NCBI RefSeq assembly: GCF_037975245.1
Contig: NC_092567.1
Location: 21,672,376-21,736,375 of the forward strand
Length of the DNA stretch: 64,000 bases
DNA from: Apostichopus japonicus
Lineage: Eukaryota; Echinodermata; Holothuroidea; Aspidochirotida; Stichopodidae
Reading direction: 5' to 3'
In this document: positions 1 through 11,489 of the stretch, piece by piece
Layout: every line of letters starts with the position of its first letter
How positions within the stretch are numbered: position 1 is the first letter of the stretch
Position numbers and translations under genes: made by a program
Notes under the pieces: model-generated
The model's database searches: none
What the model was told of the DNA's origin: nothing
What the model saw: only the letters and a program-made list of their open reading frames with translations

Positions 1-962
1 CGGCACTGCTTGGGGGGGGGGGGCGGGGGGTGCAGACGGAATACCCAGTTCAGGGCGGTATGTTCTATTCCTCTTCCGAATTGGTTGTTTGTTTAGGCAT
101 TCATTTAGGTTTTACGCCATCACAATTTTGTAAAGTTGTAAAGCTGTATCAACCCTAATTATCATTTATTATAATCATGATCAATACACAATTAGATACA
201 ATCGACCTTAAAGGGATATTCTAATTGGGGAAGTTTATTGCTTTTATAAAAATTATACAAATTTTATGCACCGATAGGTCAATATCACGTCCTCATAGCA
301 TTTGATATGACGAAGATATGAATTTTCACAAATACGATGGTATCTTTTGTGAATGCGTCTGGCAAAAACAGAGTGAATGATGTCATCAGCGCAATTCAGT
401 TGAAATTGTTCGTCTTTCTTTGTTTCTTTTTTGTTTCTTGTTTGTTTGTTTCTTACTTTCTTTTTTTCTTGATTTCTTAATAATATTTAAGTCACTTATT
501 CACAGAGGAAGATACTATCTCTACAAGAAAGTATCTTAATAATAATTCTAAATACATGAGAACCTTGACAGCTAAGTAAGTTTTCCAAATGTATCAGGTC
601 TCAAGTATTAATTATTATAAATACCATAATAGCAAAAATAAAGCATTTGAAGAACTTTTGCCGATACGACATCAAAGATTACCTTGTTAGAATTTAGAAT
701 ATTAATTAATGGCGTAATAAGCTCTATAAATGCCAGGTTGTGTATACAAACTGCCTTTTTGAAAGTGGCAAAATGAGAGGTGAAAACATCGTCACTCCCA
801 CCCTCACCTCCACCCCACCGTGCAACAGCGTCTGCTTTGCTTAGTTGATAATGATTTCATGGATATTTATCTTCCTTTACTGATCAAGAAAAGTCTCTTG
901 AGTTTGGAAAAAAAAGTTCAATCTAAAAACGATGATAGCGTTCTCACATGAATACCAAATAT

Positions 963-1350
963 TTAGTCTATAACGTAATACGGTACCTTATCAACGCAAT
1001 TATTATCAAAGTGAATTCAGAGTTTCTATTATTAATCCCTCCATACAGTTAAACATTTTCGCTTTCAAGTCACAACATGAGCCCAATCTTATACTATTCC
1101 CCAGGCCCCTGATCTTCTCCTCTCCATTCCCACTACTAACCATACAAAAGTGCAAGACTGCATACTAAATTTATAGCCTATACGTAAAACCTATCAACGC
1201 ACATCATTATCTCAGCGATTTCACGGTTTCTATTATAAATGCCTCCCTCCTACAGTTAAACATTTTCGCTTTTAAGTCACAACATGAGCTCAATCTTATA
1301 CCGCCCCCCCGATACCCCTGGCCCTCATCTTTATACCCACTTCTAACCAA
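963..1350. repeat. Diverged tandem duplication of about 205 bp
   Basis: The blocks around 963-1150 and 1168-1350 align, sharing CAGTTAAACATTTTCGCTTT, AAGTCACAACATGAGC and TTATCAACGCA-like words in the same order. No coding potential is seen. Confidence 0.75.
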
Positions 1351-1854
1351 ACAACTGTACGAGGCAACGTCCACAAGAATGACAAAAAACAAAAACATGA
1401 AATCCACTTACCCGAAATATTCTAAAGATCGCGAAGTTGTATGACAAAAAGACAGAATAATTCCTTGTAAGCTGTGCGCTGCAACTTGAGTCACTCTCTA
1501 CGCAGTGAAAATATCGATATTTTTTATGGCTTTTAATTCTTTTGCTCCGTTGGCGCCCAATGAATTATTTGCTTAAACACTGAGTGCTTACTCGTTTATA
1601 TTTCACAATCTTGGAAACTGATCATCCATGAAACAACCAATGGCGTTTTTTCCAAATGACTCTTTAAAATGCCGATGTCCTGAATATAAAATTTGAATTA
1701 GAGCCATCCACCTGTACTAATTTTTGAGCCGAGAACTCGTTTGCCATTGATGTATTTTGCGCCAAACTGTTAGACTGAATATACACCAATGAAACAGTCT
1801 TTGGACGATTGAAACAATATCGAGGGCGATATAAAAGATTATGCAGCTGGGCTT

Positions 1855-1856
<2 letters not shown>

Positions 1857-1908
<52 letters not shown>

Positions 1909-1909
1909 A

Positions 1910-1997
<88 letters not shown>
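1857..1997. repeat. (TA)n microsatellite, about 140 bp
   Basis: Nearly pure TA dinucleotides with two TATTATA interruptions. The Tyr/Ile open frames over it are spurious. Confidence 0.97.
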
Positions 1998-2002
<5 letters not shown>

Positions 2003-4951
2003 TGGTTGTACAGAGCTCGGGCCCCTTTCAACCCCAATCAAAAAATTTAAAGTAGTTATAAGCACAATCGTGCGTGTGGACGTGGTAAGAAGCAATGACC
2101 CCGTGGCCTACCTCCCAACACGCAACCCTCCCTCCACCCATGGAGCTATCTGTTTATAGCTCCATGCTCCACCATACCACAGCAGCTCCGGAAAGAAGGA
2201 AAAAACATTCGTGAGGGAGCTATCTCATAGTCTTAGGCTTCACTTTGCTTCTTTTACAAATAACAAACTAGACTTTCAAGTAACCCTAGGCCTTCCCCTT
2301 TGTTTGCATGATTTTCTGCCTGGTCACTATTCCCATGATGGGATTTCCCCTTTCTGCATCCGACAGGTCGTAGTTTGCGATAATAATTTACTATTTGTAG
2401 TAAATTTAAGGCGCCTGATCACTAACGACATCAATTCAAACAGGACTAAAGAGCACTGCAACAAGTCGTAACTGTTTACACTGTCATCATTGAATGCTTT
2501 TAGTGTGAGAAATAAGTAAACAATCAGGGCAAACGTGGCCTCTGGGAGGTCAGAAGATTCTTCAAATAACTTATATAATGGGATCATTACAACATGTATA
2601 TATGTAAGACACTATTTCTCTTATAATATGACCATTCGTCATTATTATTGAAAATAGGCCTACGTAGATTGTGTCTATAACTTAAGGGACGACTAACATG
2701 CTTATTTGGGGGCTGGATAATGATTAAATATGTATTATGTGATTTAATGTTTCCATCTAAGGTACACACCTTTTGTGTTTGTGTTCATATATTCCCCTTG
2801 CTCTGTTTTGTGTTGTTTTGGTTTAATAATTATATACTTTACCTAATTCGTTTATATAATGGATAGCCTTCGTTTACAGGCTTTGTACAGATTTCTGTGA
2901 GCTCCTCCAAAGCTCGTTCACTTTGTTATTTTGTATTCGATTGCAATATTGTGACAACAAAATGAACCAACTACAGGGAGACGAAACATACTGCCACACC
3001 GGCCTCCGAGTCACGGTCGCAAATCAGATACGGAGATACCCTTCTATACCGACAGCGCAACCTCTACTTTATTCTTAGTTTGTCCCTCTCATGTCTACCT
3101 CTTCTGCAGTTTATTATTAAAACAAAATATAAGATAAATATCAAGTTTAATTGGAGCTCAACCTTTTTACAACCTCTGAAACAGTGAATTGTTGGACTAC
3201 GTTGCTTATGTGACGTGTAGTTGCAAGCAGCTCGTTGGTTATGTGTATTATAGGATTACTCCCCTGTCTTGGTACATATTTATGCTAGTAGCCTCAATAT
3301 CATAAGCACTGTCAGCAGTTAAATTTTAACCCCGGGAAATGCTGACGCAATACAGGAGATGATAATAGTGGGTTGTTTTATACACAAGGGTTTTCTTTTG
3401 AATCAAAACCTTAAGAATAATGATTTTTATTAATGACAGTAGCATATAACGTAACCGTTTTAGTGGTTCATATGTTAAAATTACAGCTAATAATTGTTAC
3501 CACTTTGTGGATGACATTGTATTCCCGGTTTCTGTTCGCCTATCCAAAATAGGATTGTGCTGTACTTGTTTGCAGTGTAAAACATTTGCGTTCTGTGTGC
3601 AAAAGTGACTTCATATCCTAAAGAAGCGGAGTTGTTCCCATCAGGAATGTCAGGCATTTTCACTGGTGAGAATCTCTGCGAGCAGTGAATTTCTTCACAC
3701 AACGAGTTGAAAGGCATTGTGATCAACGTGTTTTCTGTTGGAATTCATTCATTACGGTAATAATTTTGTTCCTATGCCTTTTCAGTAATACTTTTGTATA
3801 TATTGTTATATGATTATAACTTCCTGTAGGCCGTCGTTTATTCAGATTAATATAAGTAAGCTCAGCTTAGTTTCCGAGTCGAAATGTCGAGATGTTTCTC
3901 ATTAGTTCTAGTTTCAACATATATGCCTAGGCTATTGTGTGATAAATATGCATAGATATAATTATGCCGTACTATATGTCATTGTTATCGCTAAAATCTT
4001 GCCGATATCAATGATAGGATGTCTTTCCACTGGAAGTAGCGTATTGGCTTCCGGCAGCATCTAACTTTGAAAGAACAAGCTACTTAGTGATAACGCTTTA
4101 GGCCTACTGTAGGCCTATTCGAAGTAGATACTTAACCCATTTTGTGGTGGTTGGGGGGGGGGGGGAGGGGGGGGGCAAACGGTACACGATCTATATAACG
4201 TCAAATGATTATAACACATGACACACTGATTTTATGTAATACGCAGTCTGATGGCCCAGTTACATTACTAACTATAGCCTACACTGCCTATGTCGCATAT
4301 TGTCAGTCTAATACAAATATTATTGTATTTACTTAGTGCAGACACAGTATTGATTTACTTCCGCATGTGCTGTTGTGTTTTTGTTAGTATAACAAGCACT
4401 GAGTCACTGATACTAACACAGCATCAGCTGATCCTAGGTGTAAAAACATTTCCATTTTATTTGAAATACAGGCAATTTGGCATATTATATAAAGGTTACC
4501 AGCTCTAATTTATAATCAGTGATAAGAAGCTTGCATTTTGCTTTGATAAAATCAAACAATTTGTAAGATCAAGCAAATCACTTGTAGGAAATGTGTGCAT
4601 CACATACTTGCTTCACAGTTTTTGCACCGAGGTAGATGTATAGGTGTGGTGTAACCGATAGGGTCTCCGCCCCCGAAACTATTAATTTCTGGCAGAAAAT
4701 GCCACCAGGATCCACAGATCCTTTTGATCTCTTCAAAATTGCTGCTGTTAGATTTTGTTGTGTGGAGTCTTCTATGGATTTAGTGTAAATTTCTGGTTTG
4801 TGAATGGGAAAGCAGAGATGGGTCTGTTCTTTCAACGACAAAAAACATTTGCCATTGCTGCACTGCAGAGGTGATAAATGATGTGTCCTCTTCTCCCTCA
4901 TTATGTAAAAAATTATTCGAAAAATTGTGAGGTGCAATCTTTTCCATCGAA

Positions 4952-5145
4952 TGGGGACGTTATAGGGTGACACAGGGAGTCGGACAGGTACAACACACCA
5001 GTCTTGTAATTCTCTGAACACTCATTAAAATGGGAAGTCTTAAAAAATATCAGTGTTCATCTCAGATCATTACACGTGTAGGGTTTTAAAGGAGCCTCTA
5101 TTGGTGTCTAACCCTAGGAAAATACTAACTGTGACATGCATATTT
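4952..5145. repeat. Interspersed repeat R3, copy A
   Basis: ATGGGGACGTTA, then GAACACTCATT, ATCTCAGATCAT, TAGGGTTTTAAAGGAGCCTC and GGTGTCTAACCC occur in the same order and spacing as in 48048-48240. The spread-out identity marks an old dispersed repeat just upstream of the LIM gene. Confidence 0.65.
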
Positions 5146-5295
5146 TCCCCAGCTTAATTAGAGCCCGCGCCCGGCCCTTCTGCTAATCTGAGGTAACAGT
5201 TTGAGGCCAAAATTGTACAGAGTATTTCTGTGATCTAGGGGACTGTAAATATGTATGTTTCCCCAAGATACTAATTATTTGCCACTTTTTCTCAG

Positions 5296-5401
5296 ATCTA
5301 TAAGATGGCTCCTAGATGTCCAAAGTGCAATGATTATGTCTACCCTGCCGAGGAACTGAAGTCCAACAAGTACAGTTACCACAAGAAGTGTTTCAGATGC
5401 T
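5296..5401 (+). CDS. CSRP: CRP exon 1 (coding from 5305): first half of LIM1
   Basis: The acceptor (pyrimidine tract ending ctcag at 5295) precedes 9 nt of 5' UTR and the ATG at 5305. The exon codes residues 1-32, from [17 protein letters not shown] to HKKCFRC. It holds the CX2C pair C5/C8, H26 with C29, and C32, i.e. zinc site 1 and the start of site 2. The donor is T|GTAAGT at 5402, phase 1. Because an acceptor lies just before the ATG, the promoter and the main 5' UTR are on one or more upstream exons. I could not place these between 1 and 5295. Confidence 0.93.
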
Positions 5402-8401
5402 GTAAGTGATTACACATTAAGTCTTTCCAGTTTAGTAGACTGTTGAACTAATGTCCCCTTAAATCAGCTCTGAACTAAATTGTTTTTCGTTCTTTGATTT
5501 CATCAATTGCAATCACTACGTCTTGGTTTTTTAATTTATCCTCTCCAGCTCTTGATTCAAACTAGTGCAGTTTGATAAAATTCTTAATAAATGTCTAACT
5601 ATCTGGACTGAATGGATGTCACAGTTCTGTCACAGTTCTTCTTGCCGTTTGAGTCATTTCGGAGTTTGAGGAATTTTGCAATCAAACATGACCCAGGAGT
5701 CATGTTTGGTATGTTATGTAAAATTATCTGCCTTTTCTTTCCTTCACAAACAAAGTGGTTATTTCTTTGGCGTAGCTTTATCATGTTCCTGGAGTAGTTT
5801 ATAATTTGTGTGGGCTTGATGTAAAGGTTAAAGGTCACTTAGGGGTCATATCCAGTCATGATGGTAGTCATTGTTGAGCATACTGTAGGTATTCCATAAT
5901 GAACTCCAGAGCTGGCTATTCACAGATGGTTTAAAATAATATTTCATTTTCAACAGTTGGTATATATACACTGGACCACTTTATTGATTGTTTCATGGGT
6001 GCTGGGCAACGGTCATTTATGAAATTTGGTTCCTTTTTTAAGTCAGGACATTTGAGAACACTTAGAATTACCGACTGTAGGCATCATTGGTTACTCGCCC
6101 TTAGACATCTACGAAATGATCCAAAATCATTTTCTTTGCACCATTTGTGTTCAACTCCTTTTTTTCCTCTATCCTTTTAATAATAATAATAATAATATTG
6201 AGGATTTATAAAGTGCATGCATATCCACTGACAACGATGCTCAAGGCACATAACAACATGACCCTGGTCAAAGACAACCTGTCAAAAAGAGACAATCCCT
6301 AAACAAGGCAGCAGCTATGATTAAAACAGTGCCCAACTGGCAGATCTATGTCACAGGTCCCCATTTATACACCTGGATGAAGAGAGGCAATGAAGTTAAA
6401 GTGCCTTGCCCATGGACACAACGTAATGATCTGGCCAGGACTTGAACCTGCAATCCTTAGATCACAAGTCCAGTAGTCCACTGCCTTAACCAATTGACCA
6501 CAATGCTCTCTCCTCTACCCTTATATTGAACAACAGTTGCTTGCAACACTGGCTTGGATTCCAATAATGTGAACCCCCACGAAGCCGAGTTGTACTGCAA
6601 GAAATGCCACGGCCGTAAGTTTGGCATCAAGGGATACGGCTTTGGACAAGGCGCTGGATCTCTCTGCATGGATGAAGGAGAACGTCAGGGCATGTCTGCT
6701 GATCCATCTCTCAAGTAGGTTATTGTCATGTTTCTTTGTTTTAAATATATGAGTTCTTTGAGCAATCAAGTAGAACACAGTCGACGTTGAGTATTAACAT
6801 CTTGTTATATCTTATTGCGTAACATAGTCATACCATACAGGAGAGATATGGGACGACATGTCCAAGACTACGTGTTGACATGATGTAGAGACAGTGTGAA
6901 CCAGGACGAGCAGACGACATGCTTTAACTTATATACCAATATGCAAATGCACAGCTCAATAACAACCAGGTGCAGATTCTACAAAAGCAGTGCATCATTT
7001 GCACACGTATATCTTATGCATATTCAATAACATAACATTACAGTTATCTCAAGTGCTTTGCTCTTTTAAAAATAAATATATTTACAATATATTGTCCCAG
7101 TCTGGTATCACGGTTGCTGATTTTTTTCTTCTATCTGTCTTTATCTCTCTATCTATATATATTTGTCTATATCTATACATTTATTCTCAGATGCAAAAAT
7201 TTTCATTTTGGCAGGAAAAATATATTGCAAAGACAACAGGTCTCCTTAAATGATGGTGTGTTATCATTCAACGATAAGTTTCTTCTAAATTTGTTGTTGT
7301 TGACAGGAGTGCACCAGCTACGGCAGGGGCTTACCACTCTGCTAACCTAAATACAGGTGAACGCACAGGAGCTGGCCCATGGTGTCCAAGGTGCAACGGT
7401 ACTGTATACCCTGCAGAAGCGCAGAAAGGAGCTGGCGAGGTAAGGTTAATTACAGATCATCAGAAACACCAAACCAGAAAAGAAGGTGGGGGGGGGAAGG
7501 GTGGTGGGGCTGCAGCCAGGGGCACCAGGTCAATGAGGGGAGCCTTGGAAATATGAGATACAATATAATCTTTTCATCATATTCTGGAATTAAAATGGAA
7601 GACTTCAAATAAAGGGGGCCTGTGAAATATTTTCCTCTTGGCTTGACCTGGCTCTCATTGCCACAGAATTACAAATATGTGGAATTGTACCCAGAAGATT
7701 GAAAAGGGATAAAGAGAGGTGCAGAACTCATTAGTAGTGCAGCTCTTTATATCCCAAAGCTGATGGGTAGATATTACTGTACACATATATCTCTCAGAGA
7801 CCAAGGTTTACATTTACAGCGGTTGTTAATTTACCTACATCAAACAACCTGCATATCATATTGTATCACCATCAGTAGTTTAAATAGTTTTTGGGTTGGC
7901 GGGAGAGGACGGGGTGGGTTGGCGGGAGAGGACGGGGTGGGTTGGCGGGAGAGGACGGGGCTTTTTACATCCAAGAAAATTTTTCCTATAAAGGACAGGG
8001 AGTGAAGGTTGATCTGTTCTTTTCTTCTTGACAGTCTTGGCATAACAAGTGTTTCACCTGTGCTTATTGTAATAAGAGGCTAGACTCAACCACACTCTGT
8101 GACAAGGAGGGAGAAATCTTCTGTAAAGGTTGGTGGTTTATTTGGCTGTGAATACATACAAACAATCATGCCTTTTATCCCCTTTTATTTGGGCTTCTTT
8201 CGTGTTCCGTCGCTTCATAGTGTAAGCTCTGAAAGTAGGAGACTTTAGATCGCTTCGTGTCGGTAAACTACAGCGATGTGATGAACTTATTTAAATAAGT
8301 AACAGAGTCAACAGACACAAGGAATCATGGTTTTAAGTGTGTCATCTTGTGGCAGGCAAAATTGTTATCGATTGCAAGACAAAAATAATTCTACACTTAG
8401 T

Positions 8402-8434
<33 letters not shown>

Positions 8435-9339
8435 CCCATTTTTGGTATCATTATTTTGTTATACTCTAGAAACAAGTTCTTTAAAGAATTTGAGTTTTTG
8501 GATTAAATATTAAAACCAGATTTGTTATAATACTTTGAAAGATCTTGATGTGATTATTGCAAATACTGTGCATATAGGATCATGGACTGAATTCCTTAAT
8601 GATCATTAATTTCAATTAACTGGTACCAGGATGATCCGCTAGTCGAGACTTGGACGAAAGAAGAACTTGTTTGATCTGTTTCCATGTTTTGATCAAAATG
8701 AGTGAATTTGAACAATCTATTGAGAAAGGTATTAAATAATTGCCTCTGACCCAATCCAACTCTCCCTATCTAAGGCTATTCATAATTTACTCCAGTTACT
8801 TCCATGTAGAGCTGAGCTTCTCGATAAATTTTCTAGGTGGGTCAGAGGGAGCAAAGGGACGTAGAGAACCAAAATCTAACTATACCCAGATTGAGCAATG
8901 TGCAGATGAATTCATTTGGTTCTCAAGCCAAAGGACTTTGGGGTCCCAAAGAAATTTTATTCGTTAATAATATATTAGACGATCGTACCCACCCCAGCTT
9001 GGCATCACCGACTGCCCGATGAGAAAATTACGTATAACGATTCATCCGAGACAGTAGAAGTCGTGTATCTCAATCGATATCTCAGATGCGTACCTGTCTA
9101 ATGAAAGCAACTATTTCTTTTTAAGATATTCCACATGACTGCTGCCACCTGTTTTGTGTACTTTTCTCTGAATTCTTCTCGAGTAGTGTAAACCATCATA
9201 CAAAAGCAACTTTCAGAACGAATTGTAACCTTCTCTTTTGTGTGTACTCACATTCCTTGTTTCAGCATGTCACCGCAAGAAATTTGGACCGAAAGGCTAT
9301 GGCTATGGCATGGGGGCCGGCACCCTGCAGATGCAATAG
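5305..9339 (+). CDS. CSRP: Two-LIM cysteine- and glycine-rich protein (CRP/muscle LIM protein), canonical isoform a
   Basis: Joining 5305-5401, 6537-6714, 7307-7439, 8035-8128 and 9266-9339 gives an uninterrupted 191-aa protein, and all introns follow GT-AG. LIM1 uses C5, C8, H26, C29, C32, C35, C53 and C56, followed by a Gly-rich tail ([16 protein letters not shown], residues 58-73). LIM2 uses C118, C121, H139, C142, C145, C148, C166 and C169, followed by [15 protein letters not shown] (172-186). Two LIM domains, each with a short glycine-rich repeat, in about 192 aa is the exact plan of vertebrate CRP1-3. These family members bind alpha-actinin, zyxin and actin filaments in muscle or stress fibres and act as SRF/GATA cofactors in the nucleus. 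The start is chosen because MAPRCPKC places the first zinc cysteines at the family position and ATG follows an acceptor plus 9 nt of leader. Upstream non-coding exons must exist but were not found. Which CRP paralogue this is remains open. Confidence 0.95.
6178..6514 (-). mobile_element. tRNA-derived SINE in CRP intron 1
   Basis: On the minus strand the element starts near 6514. A pol III A box TGGTCAATTGGTTA lies at 6500-6487 and a B box GGTTCAAGTCC at 6448-6438, with tRNA-like spacing. A body of about 240 bp follows, ending in an (ATT)n tail at 6199-6178. This is the standard layout of a tRNA-head SINE. Its 5' end lies only about 22 bp before exon 2 of the LIM gene, in antisense orientation. 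Confidence 0.8.
6537..6714 (+). CDS. CSRP: CRP exon 2: second half of LIM1, Gly-rich repeat and linker
   Basis: This exon codes residues 33-91 plus two bases of codon 92. It supplies C35, C53 and C56, the basic [10 protein letters not shown] stretch and the GFGQGAGSL repeat, then an acidic linker ([15 protein letters not shown]). The acceptor is ttgaacaacag. Its pyrimidine tract (ctctctcctctaccc) lies at the 5' boundary of a SINE on the opposite strand. The donor is CTCAA|GTAGGT, phase 2. Reading through the donor gives AAG TAG, so a transcript retaining this intron would encode a 92-aa single-LIM protein. Confidence 0.93.
7307..7439 (+). CDS. CSRP: CRP exon 3: inter-LIM linker and start of LIM2
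   Basis: The acceptor ttgttgacag joins in phase 2 to give K92. The exon continues with an Ala/Ser/Gly linker ([20 protein letters not shown]) and then [20 protein letters not shown], residues 117-136. C118 and C121 are the first zinc pair of LIM2. The VYPAEA stretch parallels VYPAEE of LIM1, as expected for the internally duplicated CRP fold. The donor is GAG|GTAAGG, phase 0. Confidence 0.93.
7893..7960. repeat. 23-bp G-rich tandem triplication in CRP intron 3
   Basis: Three copies of GGGTTGGCGGGAGAGGACGG plus GGT lie 75 bp before the acceptor of exon 4. The copies are essentially identical, so the array is young and probably length-variable. Confidence 0.9.
8035..8128 (+). CDS. CSRP: CRP exon 4: core of LIM2, last shared exon
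   Basis: The acceptor cttcttgacag joins in phase 0 to [19 protein letters not shown], residues 137-155, then to the [10 protein letters not shown] segment. H139, C142, C145, C148 and C166 are zinc ligands. The donor is AAAG|GTTGGT, phase 1. The LIM domain is left incomplete: the eighth ligand (C169) must come from the next exon. All three candidate terminal exons downstream start with a phase-matched codon remainder giving Ala-Cys. Confidence 0.93.
9266..9339 (+). CDS. CSRP: CRP alternative terminal exon a (canonical tail)
   Basis: The acceptor is ccttgtttcag. The exon codes residues 168-191: [19 protein letters not shown] followed by TLQMQ and TAG. C169 completes LIM2. The basic [11 protein letters not shown] stretch is the classical post-LIM sequence of CRPs and resembles the segment reported as a nuclear targeting signal in this family. 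There is no internal GT donor before the stop, so this is a true last exon. Candidate AATAAA signals lie at 9773-9778 and 10324-10329; use of the second would place a small inverted-repeat element (9906-10072) in the 3' UTR. Confidence 0.92.
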
Positions 9340-9772
9340 CAAACACTAACCAAGTTTGCTGTGTGTGTGTTTGTGCATGCAAGTACCTAACATAGTGGTA
9401 ATTATCAGATCTTGTGTCCATCATTCATTTTTTTCTTTAAAAGGATCACTCATATTTGCTCAAACGTTTACCATATCCTACCGGTTTGTCGCTCGAAATA
9501 AGATTTCAATTTATCACGCTAAGAATCCCTTCAAGATTTTTTTTGTTTTTGGATTCACCAAGTGCAAGCTTCTGAACAAGTTATTAATGATGTTGAGTCG
9601 CGATGTTTAACATTCCTGGCGCACTGGCAGACACCTCTTAACATTAGTATGATCAATACAAGAAACGACATTGGGACATGTCAAAATTGTTGTCAAACTT
9701 TGCATCTCAAAAACAACAAACTCCTTATAAGGAGCTATTTGAGCTCAATTTTTTTTTTTGGTGACATTTGAT

Positions 9773-9778
9773 AATAAA
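9773..9778 (+). terminator. Candidate polyA signal for isoform a
   Basis: AATAAA lies 434 nt after the stop of terminal exon a. A second hexamer lies at 10324-10329. Hexamer match only. Confidence 0.4.
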
Positions 9779-9905
9779 ATCCCAAGCTTCACTTCAAACA
9801 ATTTTCTAAAAGACCAAAAAAAAAATCACGTTTCTGAGTTTGCAATCCTGCATGGAAAATGGGATAGTAAAGCCCAAATATCATTTTAAACCTGATCAAA
9901 ATTAA

Positions 9906-10072
9906 TTAAGGCAATGTGCAAAAGTAGGATGTAATCTCTTGTGCTGTGCAGTTTCACACAATGGACACTGCTGGCTTGCTGAGATGTTCTCCCTTCTTTG
10001 ATATATATTGATTCAGCTTTGCTGCAAGGAATCTTGCAGCTGCTGCAGCTTTATTTTTGACACTCTGACTAA
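9906..10072 (+). mobile_element. Small inverted-repeat element (GCTGCAGC family), copy 1
   Basis: The ends TTAAGGCAATGTGCAAAAG and TTTGACACTCTGACTAA are degraded versions of the family terminal inverted repeat (TTAGGCACTGTGTCAAAAG and its complement). The inside shares GTGCTGTGCAGTTTCACACA and TTGCAGCTGCTGCAGCTTT with the other copies. It carries an internal deletion near the left end. It lies just downstream of terminal exon a. Confidence 0.65.
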
Positions 10073-10884
10073 AAGAAACCATTTTAACATAAAAATGGAG
10101 TAATCACACCTTTTACTTCATTAATCTAAATGAATCTTGTCTAGATAAATTAATAAATTTATGTTGCTGTGGGATGTAAGTAGCTTACAGAACTTGATCC
10201 TAAAAGGAGGTTGTAATAACATAAGATATTCATGGAATAATTTAGTGTTCAAATTTTGTGATTGTAGTTTTGAAGGCGCCGAACCTTTTGTCTCTTATAA
10301 GATACTTTAAGGTTCCTGTGTACAATAAATGCTAAACATCTTTGCACTATTGTATAGTGATGAGTAACCAGAAAAAATTATTTCCCAATCTTGCTGACTG
10401 ATTGCTTTAAAAAAATTTCTTTATTATTAAAAGTCATTTGTGGGATATCTTCAGATTAAATTCAATAAATTGAACTCAAGTGTTTCGCATTACCTGATGC
10501 GAAGTTTAAAAACTTTAGAGGATGGCTGTTGTCAGGTTTTTCATCGATGTTTTTGCAGGCATAAATGTCGACCTTGAGCATGTGGGACTTGGTATGTTAA
10601 TTGGAATGTAGCATAGCCATGTTGTTTATATTCTAACATTCCAAATCTTTGGAATGTGTCATTCCTGAATCCTCAGTCCAACAAACCTGAAACATTGTAC
10701 AATCAGAGAATAAAATTCCTTGGGAGTGGATGAGCTAGTTCACCGTATGTAAATCTCCATTGACAGGGTTGAGAATATAATCTTAGTCATGACATAGGAC
10801 ATCATGGACTGGATCATAAACAGTGTCATATTTTATTGAAAACGGGATATAAGGTAGATGTTTGTTTGCCTACAAATTCAGTGA

Positions 10885-11067
10885 TTTAAGCACCGTGTGA
10901 TAAAGAAAAGCTGCAGCAGCTGCAAACTCCCCTGCAGCAAAGCTGAATCAGTAGTAATGCAGTAGAGATCATCTCAACAGACCAACAGTGCTTTATTGTT
11001 TGAAACTGCACAGCACAAAATATATACAGCCCCCTCAGCAATTCTAATTTTGACACAGTACCTTAGA
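10885..11067 (-). mobile_element. Small inverted-repeat element (GCTGCAGC family), copy 2
   Basis: It is in the opposite orientation to copy 1. AAAGCTGCAGCAGCTGCAAA at the left and TTTTGACACAGTACCTTAG at the right are family signatures. TTAAGCACCGTGTGATAAAG pairs with the right end as an imperfect terminal inverted repeat. Confidence 0.65.
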
Positions 11068-11304
11068 GCCTTGGGAGTACAGTACGCCAGGAAATTAATC
11101 CAAAAACAGACTGATGGTTTTAAATAGTCGTAAAGTTTATATCCAAACCATGTATGGTAAGTATTGTCATTCCACATTTTGTTTCCCTCCATACATGTCA
11201 CCCATATGTTACGCACAGCTTGCATATGTCCATACACTTTGCATTACATTTTCACATTGGTATGTACCTATGTAAACATTCACACAGCCAAACACATTTA
11301 CTTC

Positions 11305-11313
11305 ATATATATG

Positions 11314-11389
<76 letters not shown>

Positions 11390-11417
11390 AATATATATAT
11401 GTATAAATATATATATG

Positions 11418-11457
<40 letters not shown>

Positions 11458-11489
11458 TATGTATATATATGTATAAATATATATGTATT
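11305..11489. repeat. (TA)n / (TATG)n microsatellite
   Basis: An AT array interrupted by regularly spaced ATGTATA and ATAAATATA words, in the long intron between exon 4 and terminal exon b. Confidence 0.95.

Larger units (their letters stand above)
1..4951. other. Upstream region of the CRP gene, no coding exon recognised
   Basis: AT-rich unique DNA with the 205-bp duplication, the (TA)n array and a G-tract at 4151-4175. The LIM gene's promoter and leader exon should be here or further upstream, but nothing distinguishes them by eye. Confidence 0.6.

Noticed and set aside
4578-5021. 147-codon open frame on the minus strand just upstream of the LIM gene
   Set aside because: No recognisable motif and unusual composition. 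Its 5' part overlaps dispersed repeat R3, which also occurs at 48048. Most likely a chance frame.
6438-6500. Real tRNA gene
   Set aside because: A and B boxes are present, but the acceptor stem does not pair and the sequence runs into a SINE body. The same holds for 35341-35404.
10487-10510. AAGTGTTTCGCATTACC as a possible half-LIM exon between terminal exons a and b
   Set aside because: There is no His-X2-Cys before it, no flanking splice sites, and stops lie close by in that frame.
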